A stretch of DNA of 64,000 nt from Gnetum montanum (Eukaryota; Streptophyta; Gnetopsida; Gnetales; Gnetaceae): contig MNCI01001921.1 of assembly GCA_015680685.1 (NCBI GenBank), positions 152,919 through 216,918 of the forward strand. Reading direction: 5' to 3'. A program made the position numbers and the translations under genes. The notes under the pieces were generated by a model, which was given only the letters and a program-made list of their open reading frames with translations, was not told the DNA's origin and did no database searches. Below, one piece after another: positions 40,746-53,299 of the stretch (positions are counted from its first letter, which is position 1; each line of letters starts with the position of its first letter).

Positions 40746-43560
40746 ATGGCACCAAGACCGAAATGACAATAGGAGAAAGGACCATTGCATCCAAGGGAGA
40801 AATGACCCAAGGCTAGAAGGGGCCAACAAGAATAGGCCCAAGATAAACTAGAAGAAACCCATGCAATAGGACCTTTTCGAGAGGAGTCCAAAGTGGAATC
40901 TATTTGATAGATTCCTAAAGAAGAAGTTGAAATAGAATAATCATAACATGGGAAAACACTAGGACCCATACTAAGGTTTGAAGTCATACTAACACAAGCT
41001 TGCCTTAGCACCATCAGGCCCTGTGATATCCAATGATTAGTTTTCTAGGGACTAAACTTCAGGCAATTTTTAGAGCATACTCTAGCAAATGTAAAAATAA
41101 AATTACAAACCTCTCCTATGTGGCCAATCATCACTTTCAGTGGGGAGTGATACATGGGAGAGACATAGCTGTTTTGGAAAAATAGAAGGGCAAGCTCCAT
41201 AGTGAAGATCAAGGACATTCAGGTGTCCTACTTAGCTAAAACTATTACACAAGTTCTTGGGTTACCTAATTCTGGGACACAATTGGTAGAGTTGTCTACA
41301 CAAGTTAACCTTAAGGCCAAAAGCCGATGAACCCAATGGTGTTATGGGGTCAACTGTAAGAAGTTTGGTGCACTAAAACCAATGGAACATGTATACTTCA
41401 AGATAGCAACCTATCGCCTTAATCCAACAATGAGGCCCAACAAGGTAACTACCTTTTTTTCCAAATCATGCACCTCTCTAAGCAGGATATTTCTAGTAAA
41501 TCTTGCACAATTGATCTATTTAGAGATTGATAAGCATTTCAAAGAAAATGAAAAAGGAAGGAAAACCCTAGCTTTTCCATGCCTCATCCAAAAACTTTGC
41601 AAAAGGGCAAGGATCTTCCACTATGTAAATGACATGATTAGGCATTCTCCTATAGCTTCATGGTTTGAAATGATGAAGGAAAAAATACCTACCATGTCTA
41701 AAAAAAGGGAGCAATAGCGATAACATCCACCACCTACTCAAGAAACAACATCAAAGGCCCATGTAGCCATTGAGCACTTATGTGAAATCTAAGAATAGCT
41801 CTTGCATAATAAGAGAAACATGCAGGAATGAGTGGTGGAGACCCATTTGTATATCAACTTGTGATGAGTCACCTTAATGAGTCGGCTTGGACAATTAACG
41901 AAATGAAAAGATGTGGACTGATATTCTCTACCCAATGAATGTAGTTGCTCACAAGATAAAATCGAAATGCTAGAGAGATGACGGTGTCTCTATTTCAACA
42001 CCATGTATTCTTAGAAATCTCTAGGAATGCCACCTCCTTTACAGTGCACTTGGAGAAGGGTAAAGAGGCAACTGTATTAGTGATATAGTACTAAGGGCAA
42101 GAGATCACTACTAAAGTTATTACTAATTGAATCATAGAAGTGCTTAATGAACCTATGATGTCTGTACCAGACATATCTACACTTCAATATGTATAAACAT
42201 TCATAGGCATGGTCAACAAAAAATTGAGTGCAGTCCAACATGAAGAGTTGTTGGACCAACTAGTGGGAACCAAGCAATCGATTCTAGATATCTTTGATTT
42301 TTTGGATAACATTAGTGCAACCCAACCAAAGCTACTAGAAGAAAAGGGTAAATACATCATCTTGAAAGGGTAACTTAAAACAACTTAAGCACAAAATTAA
42401 TGCTTAGCTAGAAAATTTGCTAAATTGCATGTCGATTTTTTTGATCCTGTGCTCCTCAACCCAGAGATGAAGCTTTTTAGTAGCTTCTAGGATGATTAAG
42501 ACAAGCTAAGGAGGAAATGATGATAACCATCTTCAACCAGTCCATAGAAAAAGCAAAAACCTAGTCAATTTAGAAAGACTTGGTTTAGATGTGTCAAGAA
42601 AATGAATCACTGACCACAAAAAATCATTTCTTACACAATGTTAATGCATAAAAACAATAGATGCAAGAATTCATTCATCAATAGTAGGCATAGCTCACCA
42701 GGGTAAACACAAAATTTAGGAAATTTTCCATAGAGAATCATAATTCATCTAAGGAGGAGGTCCAAGCCTTATGCAAAAAATTTATCATTAACATTACTAC
42801 CTAGAAAAACAAGGCTCTCAAATTTGAAAGAGTCAAGAATCATTATAGAGACCGAGTTGGCCTACAAAAGGAATTGTAGGAGAAGCATATTCAAATGGCT
42901 AAAAAAAAAGTAAATGAGGCCCTCAAGCAACTTTAGAAAGGAAGAGAGATGTGATAGCCTATCATTAATGGAATAAATGCCTACAACAATGTGGAGATCT
43001 ACTTAAAGGAGCTGCAAATTGAAGAAATGATATAGGATACGGAGCTAGCCAATCTCTGCTATGTAAACTTAGCAATGCTAACTACTAGATGACCATGTTC
43101 AGAACTCAAAAAGAAAGTGGCCAACTCATACTTGTTGTATGATGTTAAGTTCAAGAACCATAAGGACACCAAGCAAAAGCTTGAGATGGCAAATGTTAAA
43201 CTCAAAGTTCACTAATCAAAGATCAACTATTGAAAAAATGGCAAAGAGAATGAATGATTACTAGGAGCTAAAAGATGTAATTAGAGTGTTTGACATCTAG
43301 CACAAATAATTTTCTACCTAGTTTATCAATGCCAAGGAACTATTCCTAGTAATTCCTTGTCCTTGGGATGTGTCCATTTTGATCCACATTGACGAAGCTA
43401 CATGGATCATGCAAGAAACCATAAGTAATGAGAAGAAAATGAAAGCATTGTTCGATGCTTTTTGCCTCTCACTAGAAGTTGTAGTAGTAGCAGGATCACC
43501 ATAGTTGCCTCGGCAATTGCACATGGTTGAAGTCAGTGAAGGTCCCTCAAAATCTTAGGA
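40746..43560 (+). pseudogene. Decayed env-like ORF of element C
   Basis: Starts ATGGCACC at 40746 (MAPRPK). The conserved central block is open at 41382-41717, with TTFFSKSCTSLSRIFL, NLAQLIYLEIDKHFKENE and AFPCLIQKLCKRARIF. The second half (42240-43500) is rich in Lys, Glu and Gln, probably coiled-coil. It ends near 43560 with a Pro-rich PPPP segment shared with E and the fragment at 63.8 kb. More than a dozen stops. Function unknown. Confidence 0.6.
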
Positions 43561-43807
43561 GCCACCACCACCTAGGATTGTTTGATCTTCCCAACCAACT
43601 TTGTGCCATTAGAGAATGTTCTATCTAATTTTGTAGAGTTATGTCATGGTGTTTAATTCTGTATCATGAACACCATAATTTTTTGTAATGTGTGAATCTA
43701 TACACTCAAGCACTCAATTTTGTCAAGTTAATTTGTTAGGTCTACAATTAGTCAATAATTTGATACCTTTCAAATTTTGTAAAAAAATTCAAGGATGAGT
43801 TTTCATT

Positions 43808-44705
43808 TAGTTGTGGGGGTACGATGAGTTGTAGTTGGTTGTGTTGACTAGGGCCCATTAACTAGGCCCCATCGATGCATCACTTCATGCATTGACTAGG
43901 CCCCATTGATGTAGCTTCTATTCTTGCCTATAAATTGCACTTACCAACTACATTTATGGCATTTTTTAGTCATAGTGTAGTGAAGCTATTGTAGGTTTTT
44001 CATTCAAAAGTTAGAATATTTTCCCAAGTGCCTGCAGCAGGAGTCATTGAGTGTACAGATCTTTATTTGAGCTTTGTTGTACCTAAGCATGACAGTGTGT
44101 ATGGAAATAAAGATGAGATTCTTGATAAACCTTCTAGCATTTTGGATGGTTTAGATATTTATTTATGCATTTCATGATTTTAGTTATTTATTTAGTGCTT
44201 TTCAGCAATTGGGCTAATTAAGCAAGATAAGCTAGATAGATTAAATACATAAGTATGATCACTTTGAGCGTAACATGTATTAATTTGGTAATTCTAGTAG
44301 CATTATTGCTTTGTGCACTCAGTAGCATAGTGCTTGTTAACCTAGCAGTGGATATGTGCGTTCAGGATATGTAAAAAAAGTAGGATTGAATGGTTATGTT
44401 AGGACTAGTTAAAGATTAGTTAATTAGTTAAATCAAATTAGTGATTAAATTGCTTTATCTCTCTCTTCAAGTACCAAAGATCTTAAAACATAAAATGATA
44501 AAAATCATATGCCTCGATTACACTTAACCATACCTTTGTACTTTACAAGTGTAATTGGAAACACAATGAATGAACATTAGGGTAATGCTCACTTCCTAGA
44601 AAACTAGTGCACTGGAAATGAGAGAGTCCATGGAATTCAACTAAATTACACATGAGTGCTTTGTGAGTCATATGGTTGGGTGTAGGGGTACCTCGCCACT
44701 CATTA
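43808..44705 (+). repeat. Polypurine tract and 3' LTR of element C
   Basis: ttgtgggggta at 43811-43821 is the probable polypurine tract. The LTR runs from cgatgag (43822) to cactcatta (44705). U3 has gactaggcccca repeats like the LTR of B, and a plus-strand TATA-like cctataaattg lies near 43937. The U5 end (tgggtgtaggggtacctcgc) matches the other LTRs. Confidence 0.7.
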
Positions 44706-46780
44706 GATGATAAGTGTACCACCTAGAGTGTATAATCTAGGAGATCTAGGGAGCATTTTTCAAATAGTTTGCCATGAGTGTAGTCGTGGGGAAAGTGCTT
44801 TATCTTGATTTAGGAATTAATAAGTGCCTTTCAATATTTATTTAACAATTCTTTTTACTTTTCCTATTTCTTAATACAATTTTTCCCATTCTTTTATACT
44901 TTTCACATTCTTTGATAGTTTCTTATTCTTTTATAGTTTTCATTTCTGAAATTTTTTATATTCTTTCACATTTTTCAATTCTTTAATGATTTTTCATTCT
45001 TTTACATTTCACATTCTTTACATATTTTTCCAATTCTTACTATCTTTTCATACTTTATTTTCATTTTCTTTGTAAATATTTTTGATTTCTAATGAAACAC
45101 ATTAAGAATAAAGGCAATATTTAGTCTAATAAAATGAAAATTTTTCTATGTTATCATGTCATAAGGAGCTAATTATTTGAATAGTGAGACCAAAAAATTC
45201 ATCCATTCTTTCTATTAATAAGAGGTTCTTACCATGGCCATAATAATTTTCTTCTCATTATAAAACTAGGAATAAACTTGTAATCATTATGCCTAGATTG
45301 AAAAGTGAAGAACTAAGTGTCAATGTAAAGGGTGTGACATCAAAGGAATTTTTGAACTCTCTTAGGTTACTTTTATTAGTTATATCATGTTTTGTAGGTT
45401 GTATCATATCCTTGTGGATCTAACAAAAAATGGAAGTTAGAGTATAATAAGTGTTGCCTTACTATGTCACTAGAAAGACATGTTACCCATGCTTGAATGT
45501 AGTCCTCTAGTAAGGTTAACACAACTAAAAACAATGAGAGCACAAAATGAATTTTTGGAGGTCCCATTGGAAAGACATGTTACCCATCCCTAAATGTAGG
45601 TGGCTTCTCAAAAATCCAAAAAATAAAAAAGTTCCATTAATAAACTTCTTCTTTGGACAATACGCCAAGTGACAATACTCCTTTCACTAGTGGTAGTCTT
45701 ACAATTGTAATTCCAAAAGATGAGACAATGTGATGTCACTAAAATGTGATTTGGACTTGTTTTGAATCTTGGATGGAAAGGCTAATGATTATTTTAACCT
45801 TTAATAAAATACAAGAACTCATTATGCCTATGGTAAGATACCTCATGTCCTAATTTCTAAAATGTCTTCTAAGACCATCTCATCTCACTATATGAATAAT
45901 CATAACTTGTAGTTTTGTGCCACATAGCGTAATTTTCCTAACTTGGTGATATTAACATGTGTGTTTTGCTAAATAAGTGTGCATTAAATTCAACTCCTTA
46001 AGTGCCTAAGGATACTTCTAGGTGTGATTATACAAGGGCATTAAGGGTTGGAGCCTACTTTAGGCTACTGTATCTTATACTGGTCTAGAAATTCCACATC
46101 ATCTTGAACCTTCCAAGACCAATAAATGTTAATCAAAACTTCCCTTTATATCACATAACTCCATTCTATATCGTAAAATTCATTACCCATCTCATCAACA
46201 ATTCATATACTTTTATAACTTGAGATTCCCTCTTTATACATTTTCTATGCCAAATTTTTACTAAAATGCATCATTCATAGTCCAAGATCCTTTGAACATG
46301 TTTTATACCTTCCAAACATTTACAGCAACTCACTTTTATTCATCAAAAATCAAGAAAAAATTGAAACATTTTCATCCAATATGGGGTCAACAAAAACTAT
46401 ATATATTTTAGGGCACTTAGGGAAATTTTCATTTTTCCATTATGCATCTAAGAGAGGTTTTGCAATTTTTCTTCTTAACTCAGGAGCTCTAATCGTCTAG
46501 CTTCCCCAAGACATATCTTGCACATTATTTCTTTGATTTTTGTGATTTTTGAATACATCTAATCTTGAAGTGCTCATCTTAGTCATGTAGGGATACTAGC
46601 AAGGAAGATTTGAGCCAATTTTCCAAAATTTCCTAACACCTAGAGGGTATTTTAAGGGTAGGATTGAAGAAAAAAATTAAAAATTATTAATAAAGATCAA
46701 GATATAAACACTTAAATAATTCCCTTAATGAGCCATGCTAACCATTATGAGCCATACAAAAGAACAAAATGGACAACTGT
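44706..46780 (+). other. Orphan non-coding fragment of an Athila-like element
   Basis: No coding frame on either strand. A T-rich stretch (44830-45070, cattcttttatacttttc) and later segments (gtgtgacatcaaaggaa near 45330) resemble the start of C's non-coding tract, so this is probably another plus-strand copy, strongly diverged and cut off by the LTR at 46781. Confidence 0.45.
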
Positions 46781-47635
46781 TGATGAGTGGCAAGGTACCC
46801 TGATGTCCAACCATATGAATCACAAGCATTTATGCATGATCTAGTCAAATTTCACAAATCCTAAGTTCCTAAATACACTAGTTCAAGGATGTGAAATCTA
46901 ATTGTGATAATCACTATCTTCTCAACTACACTTGTGGAGCTTAATTGGATGGTTAAGTGTAATTGAGGTATATGAATTTTATTATTTTATAGTCTATTTA
47001 TCTACAATTAACAATAGGGTAAAACTAAATTTATAATTATTTTAACTAATCAAATTGCTAATTAATAACTAACTATCCTAACATGAGTATCTAGTTCCAC
47101 TTTCCATGAACAATCTGAACAAGTATAATGCTACTAGGTTACCAAATGTTAAGTGTTGCTAGGATTACCAAGCATCATGCACATGATTGAAGTAGTCATA
47201 CTTATGTGCTTAATTAATAGGTATTTAATCTAGCTAGCTTACTTTAGCTTAATTACTTGGTAGTATTAAATGAAACTGCATAAAACATTAAATGCATGAA
47301 TAAAATATTTAAGTTAGCCAAGGCACTACAAGGTTTGATCAGAAAGCTCATCTTTATTGCCACACACACTGTAGTGCTCAGATACAACAATGCTCAAAGA
47401 AAGATCTATACACGTAATGACTCCTACTGTTGGAACTTTGGAAAATATTATAACTTTGGAGAAAAAAACCTACAAGAGCTCTACTATGCTATGGAAAAAA
47501 GTATATCCAAATTTTGTGCCCAAAAACTATATTTATAGGTGGGCACACACCCCATGATATCATATATCTGACATTGCATCTTGGAATCTGATATCGTATA
47601 CCTAATATCAGGGCTAGGTAAAATATGGCTCATCA
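46781..47635 (-). repeat. 3' LTR of element D
   Basis: Bounded by exact inverted termini tgatgag (46781) and ctcatca (47629-47635). The U3 end has gatatcatatatctgac / gatatcgtatacc repeats that relate it to the LTR of E. A minus-strand TATA-like CCTATAAATA lies near 47532. Confidence 0.8.
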
Positions 47636-47680
47636 TAACCTCACAATTGAATGAAAACTCGTCCTCAAGTGAAAAAAAGT
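47636..47680 (-). other. Polypurine tract region, element D
   Basis: Minus strand reads CTTGAGGACGAGTTTTCATT then CAATTGTGAGGTTA directly before the LTR. The same signature (cttgaggacaag, then atggggata) precedes the LTR of E at 59130-59164. Confidence 0.65.
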
Positions 47681-47689
47681 AGGAGCAAA

Positions 47690-48020
47690 TTTCTTACAAA
47701 ATATTGGGAAGGTATGGGATTATTGATTGACATGTAAATTGACTCAAATAGAACAAATAGATTCTAAGTGCCCAAGTATATGGATTTACAATTTTTTTGC
47801 AAAATTGGATGTTCATGAAAACAGGATTAAATACCCTAGACAAAACTAATATCCAACTTCTATAGCAACTGAAAAGTGAGGGAGAAGATTCAAAAATCAT
47901 GAAGGATCATTGTTGCATGGTGCTGCTACTTATCTTTTGGTGAAGACAGTCCCACTTCTATTCTATGCTTCCCACTACAATCATAACAAAATTGTGAATT
48001 AGTGTGCAATGTGTAATGCA
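47690..48020 (-). pseudogene. Remnant of env-like region, element D
   Basis: Only about 300 bases separate the LTR side from the conserved upstream block, against more than 2 kb in B and C. At its right end the minus strand reads TATGATTGTAG followed by TGGGAAGC, matching the splice-like signal and damaged start of the env-like ORF. The rest of the ORF is deleted. Confidence 0.45.
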
Positions 48021-48029
48021 TAGCCTTTA

Positions 48030-49590
48030 GGTACCTTATCTTGTTTGTAGTTACACTTGGCTAGGTTGTGATTATGGTGGATTGATTATTTTAATTGTGT
48101 TAGTAGGAGACTAAAAATAGGATGAAATAGATAAGTAGTCCATTATTAAATTTTAAAAAGTCCAAATGTAATGAAATTCTTGAAGAGGGTTAAAGAATTC
48201 ATAATAATAAAAAGAGGATTTCATTGAAAAATTTTGTGAAGATGTGTACAATTGGATGTCATTGATGGGTTCATGGAAAAGGATTCAATTGTGAGAATGT
48301 CTGACGATAAAGAACTAAACTAATTCAACCAAAAGGTATGCAAGTGGATCCTCCCCAAAGTAGGCACATACCCTTTATTTTCCTTGCATAACTTCAAACC
48401 AAGAAGTCTGTGGGCACCACGGATGATTAATGGTTATGGAAAGTTAAGTACAAAAACTTGAAAGAAACTACTTGAGAATTTTGACACATCAAACCAAGAC
48501 ATCGAACAAGAACATAAAATTGATAGTGAGGTGAGACATGAAAAGCATAGATGGATGAGAGAGAGAGTGGAATGGAGTTCCTGATTAAGGTCACATGAAG
48601 TCCCTTGTGAATTTTGTGGTTAAATGACTTGATAAAATCCATCCTTAGTTAAAACCAACACCAACCATGTTTAGTGACTTCACATTACCACTCTAACACC
48701 TGTCCATCCCCTTAAGACACAAGAGTGATTCCATAGATCAACCATTGTTCCCTATTGAAAAAGAAAAGAGAAGAAAGAAATGAGAAAGGGCCTTAGTTAG
48801 AGGGGACCTTTAGGCATGGGTAACATGGCTTTATTGTTCCATAACTATTGCTTGTAGCCCATTTATTTTGTCTAAGGGATGTGCTTTAAATTCCCATCAT
48901 CTTTTTTTTAGATGGGAACCACACCATGCAAAGGCTTAAGACTTATTCAACTTTCTATTATTGGTTGACATGGAATAGTAAGAAATCCATAAAAACACAC
49001 ATGCACCCAAGTAAGTAGAAAGACAAAAAGAGTATCAAGTCACCTTGAAGTCACATCTTATTCAAACCTTTGAATCCTTTCCAAATCTAGAAACTACCAA
49101 GGTCACAAATTTATTAAAGTTTTATTAATGAAAAAGGATCTCATACTTCTAGAACAAGGAAAACCATAAAGTTTATCGATGAGTGGGTGTTGTGGACTCA
49201 CTATCTGTTTCATAAAAAGAAGCCATGTCCTAGTTATCAGTAACAAAATTCAAAGCTAGAATATAGACACCAATAATCAAATAACTCGATAGCACATGTC
49301 CACATCAAACAAACCATGCTATACCTAGTTAGCAATAAAGCATGTTATTATTAAAACACAACAATAAAATCACACCAAAAGAAAGAAAATTATATAAGAA
49401 ATTGTAAAATATTTAAGAAAAATAAAACGTACTAATGATGTTGTGAAAAATTTTGAAAAATTAATAATGTAAAAACAAAATGGTGTAAGATAAAGAATGT
49501 GTAAAACAAAAAGTTATAAAAAATAACATTATGTAAAACAAAAACATGTCAAAAAAAAGGATGAAAAACTAAGGAGCTACTTATATAGTT
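48030..49590 (-). other. Non-coding tract of element D
   Basis: Carries the conserved blocks taccttatcttg, gttacacttggctagg and ttgtgattatgg at 48030-48080, gtggatcctccccaaag near 48345 and aagtcacatcttattc near 49050. No coding frame. Confidence 0.6.
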
Positions 49591-49599
49591 AGCATGAAT

Positions 49600-50900
49600 G
49601 GCCATCTTCCCCATGACTAAGTTGAAAGAAGGAGATCTAAAAGATTGAGTGTGGTTGTCCATTCAATGAGACATTTGTTGCACTAGCTTGCTTAAGCTTG
49701 TGGAAAGGTTTGATTGGTTGTATGTTGAGTAGCTACTTCTTCACTAGGCTCTTAGGTTTGTAGATCAACAGGGTCCTAGAAGAAAATTTTTTGTAAATTA
49801 TATAAGTTCATTCCTATAACATGTAGAACTTAGTTCATTGAGGTATGTGTGTGGGGTCCTAGTAGAGGGCCTTATCTCTTGGTTGAAATTTAAATTTTCG
49901 AATTCTAAGGTCATGGCACTTTTTGTTAAATGCCTTGTGTAGCTTGTTAGATGATAGGGCCACCAATTGATTTTCATCTAGCAAGTTGAGGTATATTAAT
50001 ATTTTTTCTTATGCTAGACTTAAATCAAGGTCAAGGTCACAAGTTGTTGAAGGTGTATAGAGCTTAGATTGAATAGGAAGTGTTGGTAATTTTCGGTACA
50101 CTAGCTCATAGGAAGAATAGCCTATAGAGAGTTTTCATGTTGAGTGATATGCCTAGAGGGCGTTGTTGAGTTTTATGCTCCAGTATCTCCTATATTTTCT
50201 AATAGTTCTCATTAGGATCTTTGTCATTTCCCTATTTATAACCTTAGCTTGACCATTGTCTTGGGGGTGATAGGCTATTGTTAGTTTATGTTCAACCTCC
50301 AAGCGTTGCATGAGGTTCCAACAAGTAGTGCTTGTAAAGTGGGTTTCATTATCAAAAATTAATGCATGTGGCATACCAAACCTATTTACAACATTCTATT
50401 ATACAAACTAAGTAATATTAGAAAATGTACAATCAGTGATGGCTGCTGCTTCTACCCATTTTATATAATGGTCAACAGTGACTATGATGTATGCCTTTCC
50501 ATTTGACATGGGCTTGATGGGATCCATGAAATCAATGCCCCAGATGTCAAAGAGTTATAGTGGTTAAATCCACTATTAAGGTTCCTGCATTTGAGTAGTC
50601 ATTCCACCATCTCATTCGTAGCATTCACAAGAGTGGATAAATTGGTGAGAATCCCTAAAAATTGTTGACCAATAATACCCTACCATCATGATTTTAATGG
50701 CCATGTGTCTTTCAACATAGTGGCCCCCATAATGACCTCTTGAGCTTCTTGGAGAATATGTAGTTAATTAACATCAAGGACACACCAACAAACCAAGCAA
50801 TTAGTGCACACCTTATAGAGGTGTCTTGATTTCCATAAAGCATTTTACCTGGTAAAGAAACTATTATTTATTTTAGTGGTCCAACCCTTATGGCATCTTT
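49600..50900 (-). pseudogene. Decayed integrase, element D
   Basis: Best segment 50374-50153: ALIFDNETHFTSTT carries the second catalytic Asp, and HPQDNGQAKVINREMTK has Lys where the catalytic Glu is expected. The first Asp region lies near 50540. The catalytic triad is broken as well as the frame. Confidence 0.78.
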
Positions 50901-51106
50901 TGAGTGAGAAGAGAGGTGAGAATGTCATGGTACCATTTAGGCTTAGTGGGAAATTTTTCAATTATAGCGCTAGAAAAGAGGGATTCATTAAGAAATAGAT
51001 CAGATAATGGATTTTCCTCTTTTTTGTTGTGCCATCATAATTGAGATAAGTGGTTAGTGATCACATTCTCAATTCCATTTTGATCTACCATCATAACATT
51101 GAATTC

Positions 51107-52310
51107 TTATAAGATCACTACCCACCATATGACATAGGGACTCCCTATTGGCTTATTTATTAAGAAGTGAATCACACTGTGGTTAGTGTGCACAAATACT
51201 TTATATCCAAGTACATAGTTCCTGAACTTCTCTAGAGCAAATACCACTACCATTAATTCCTTTTCTATGATGGTGTAATTCAATTGTGAACCCATAATGC
51301 TTCAACTTGCATAGTGGATGTATTATGGATATTTCTTGTTGTCCAACTACATAAGCACAACTTCCAAGACATAATTTGATGCATTCATCATAACAAAAAA
51401 TGGTCTAGACTAGTTGGATGCCTATAGAATTAGAGTTTCTACAAGTTTCTCCTTCAATTGTTGGAATGTTTTTTCACATTCCTTGGTCTAGACAAATGGA
51501 GCATATTTCTTTCATAGCTCAACCAATGGTTTTTTGATCTTAGATAAATTCTCTATGAATTACTAGTAGTAGATAGTGTGTCGAAGGAATGACTAGACAT
51601 CTTGTATAGTTTCCAATTGGCAAGTAATTCCTTGGATAACCCTTATTTTTTCAAGGTTAATCTCAATTTCTACTTGTGAGATTCTATGCCCCAATACAAT
51701 GCCTTCTTGGACCATGAGATGGCTCTTTTGCCAATTGAGCCATAGGTTTATTTCCACACATCTTTTTAGTACTTTCTTAAGGTGGTCCAAGGCTTGCTCG
51801 ATTGTATAAGTGGAAAAGTCATCCATAAATACTTCCACTCTGCTATTGATCTACTACTAAAAGATGCTTAAAATTAGGTATTGGAATGTAGTAGGAGCAT
51901 TACATAGATGAAAAGGCATTTTGCAATATGAAAAGGTCCTCAAGGGACTTGTGAATGTTGTTTTAGATTGGTCCATTGGTGCGATCTGGATTTGGTTATA
52001 TCCACTATAACCATCCAAAAAACTGTAATAGTAATTCCCACATATGGTGTCCAACATCTAATCAACTAATGTCAATGAAAAATGATCTTTGAATGTTATA
52101 TTCAATAGTCAAAAATAAATGAAGACACACCACTTGACACCTTTTTTAGCACAATCATGAGTGGAATAACTCACTTACTATTTGCAATGGGATAGATAAA
52201 CCTTGCCTTGAGAAGTTTTTTCATTTCCTATTTGATGATCTATTTCAATTTAGGGTTCAATCACCTCTATGGATGTCTCTTTGGCTTCATGGCTAGATTA
52301 GTGTAGATAC
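51107..52310 (-). pseudogene. Decayed RT and RNase H, element D
   Basis: RT palm YYSFLDGYSGYNQIQIAP (about 52035-51980), MEVFMDDFSTYTIEQALDHL (51838 onward, catalytic FMDD) and WQKSHLMVQEGIVLGHRI. RNase H at 51295-51107 with EKELMVVVFALEKFRNYVLG and NHSVIHFLINKP. This is the cleanest uninterrupted comparison for the insertion site in B. Confidence 0.85.
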
Positions 52311-52899
52311 GATGCTAGAATATCCTAAGATCAATTCCTATGAGTTTAGGATATGATAAAGCAAAGGTAATTGACCATTTCTCAACCACATTCAATAGCA
52401 TCGGTTTCTATTCTAGAGCAAGATTTGCATACCAGCTTTCCATTTTTAGGAATCTATAGGCTCTTACTTTAAATTTTTAGAAATTTTTAACTCTCCCCAA
52501 TAGGTATCATCATTTGCATTATTAGAGAGTTGGTGATGAACTTGCTCTATTTCATCCATGCTTGCGATATAAGAACATGTCAGGCTCTTAGTAGGTTCTA
52601 TGCACATTGTGCTGCTTTCAAGATCAATGGTTTGCCACTGGGTGCCCTCTTGTTTTGTGGCTGCTGTGTGTAAACACCTTTGAATATCTACTTTACATGC
52701 ACACTACCTACATGTAGAAATGAATTCTTGTTTAATGGACCATAGTTTCTACATGTAATTGCACCCTGTATTGTTGTATGTGATGCATGGAACTCAATTC
52801 TTCTTGATCTTTCTAAATGCATTTTCCTTAGATACTTCTAGGGAAAGATATCTAATGCCCATTCTTAGATCAATAGTTCTTAGCCATATCCTTTCCTTG

Positions 52900-53260
52900 A
52901 TGATTGGAGAGTCCCCTTCATATTTTTCAACCTTGATTACTAGGAGATTAATAGGATATGACCACCCATAGACAATGGTTACAATGTCTTCTATTAGTCC
53001 TAATGAAATCGTAATGGACTAGTTTTTCAATTTCAATCAGATATGTCTCTTATTGAGGGGTAGTAGGATCTAGGTAGTATACATCTCATGAGAAATTAAG
53101 TTCATAGTAGAACTTGAATCAAGAAGAACCTTACATGGTTCATTCCTAGCAATCTACAAATACATGAGAGGACTCCCAAGATCAACTAATTTTCAGGGAA
53201 GGTTCCCAGCCCACATCCAATCAAATATGACATGAGTAAGCATAATAGTATGGATTCTAG
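52900..53260 (-). pseudogene. Decayed protease, element D
   Basis: Minus strand near 53130-53080 reads CKVLLDSSSTMNLISHEMY, with Asp-Ser-Ser at the active site. Downstream sequence matches the protease of A. Stops follow. Confidence 0.65.
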
Positions 53261-53299
53261 ATAGTATTTTCTTTGAAGGGAACTCAAAGGAATTATATG

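Larger units (their letters stand above)
38774..44705 (+). mobile_element. 3' half of Athila-like element C
   Basis: Plus-strand order: non-coding tract (38774-40690), env-like ORF (40746 to about 43560), polypurine tract, LTR (43822-44705). No gag-pol on this side. The left edge abuts the LTR of B, in the middle of the non-coding tract, so B probably inserted into C or a rearrangement joined them. Confidence 0.65.
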
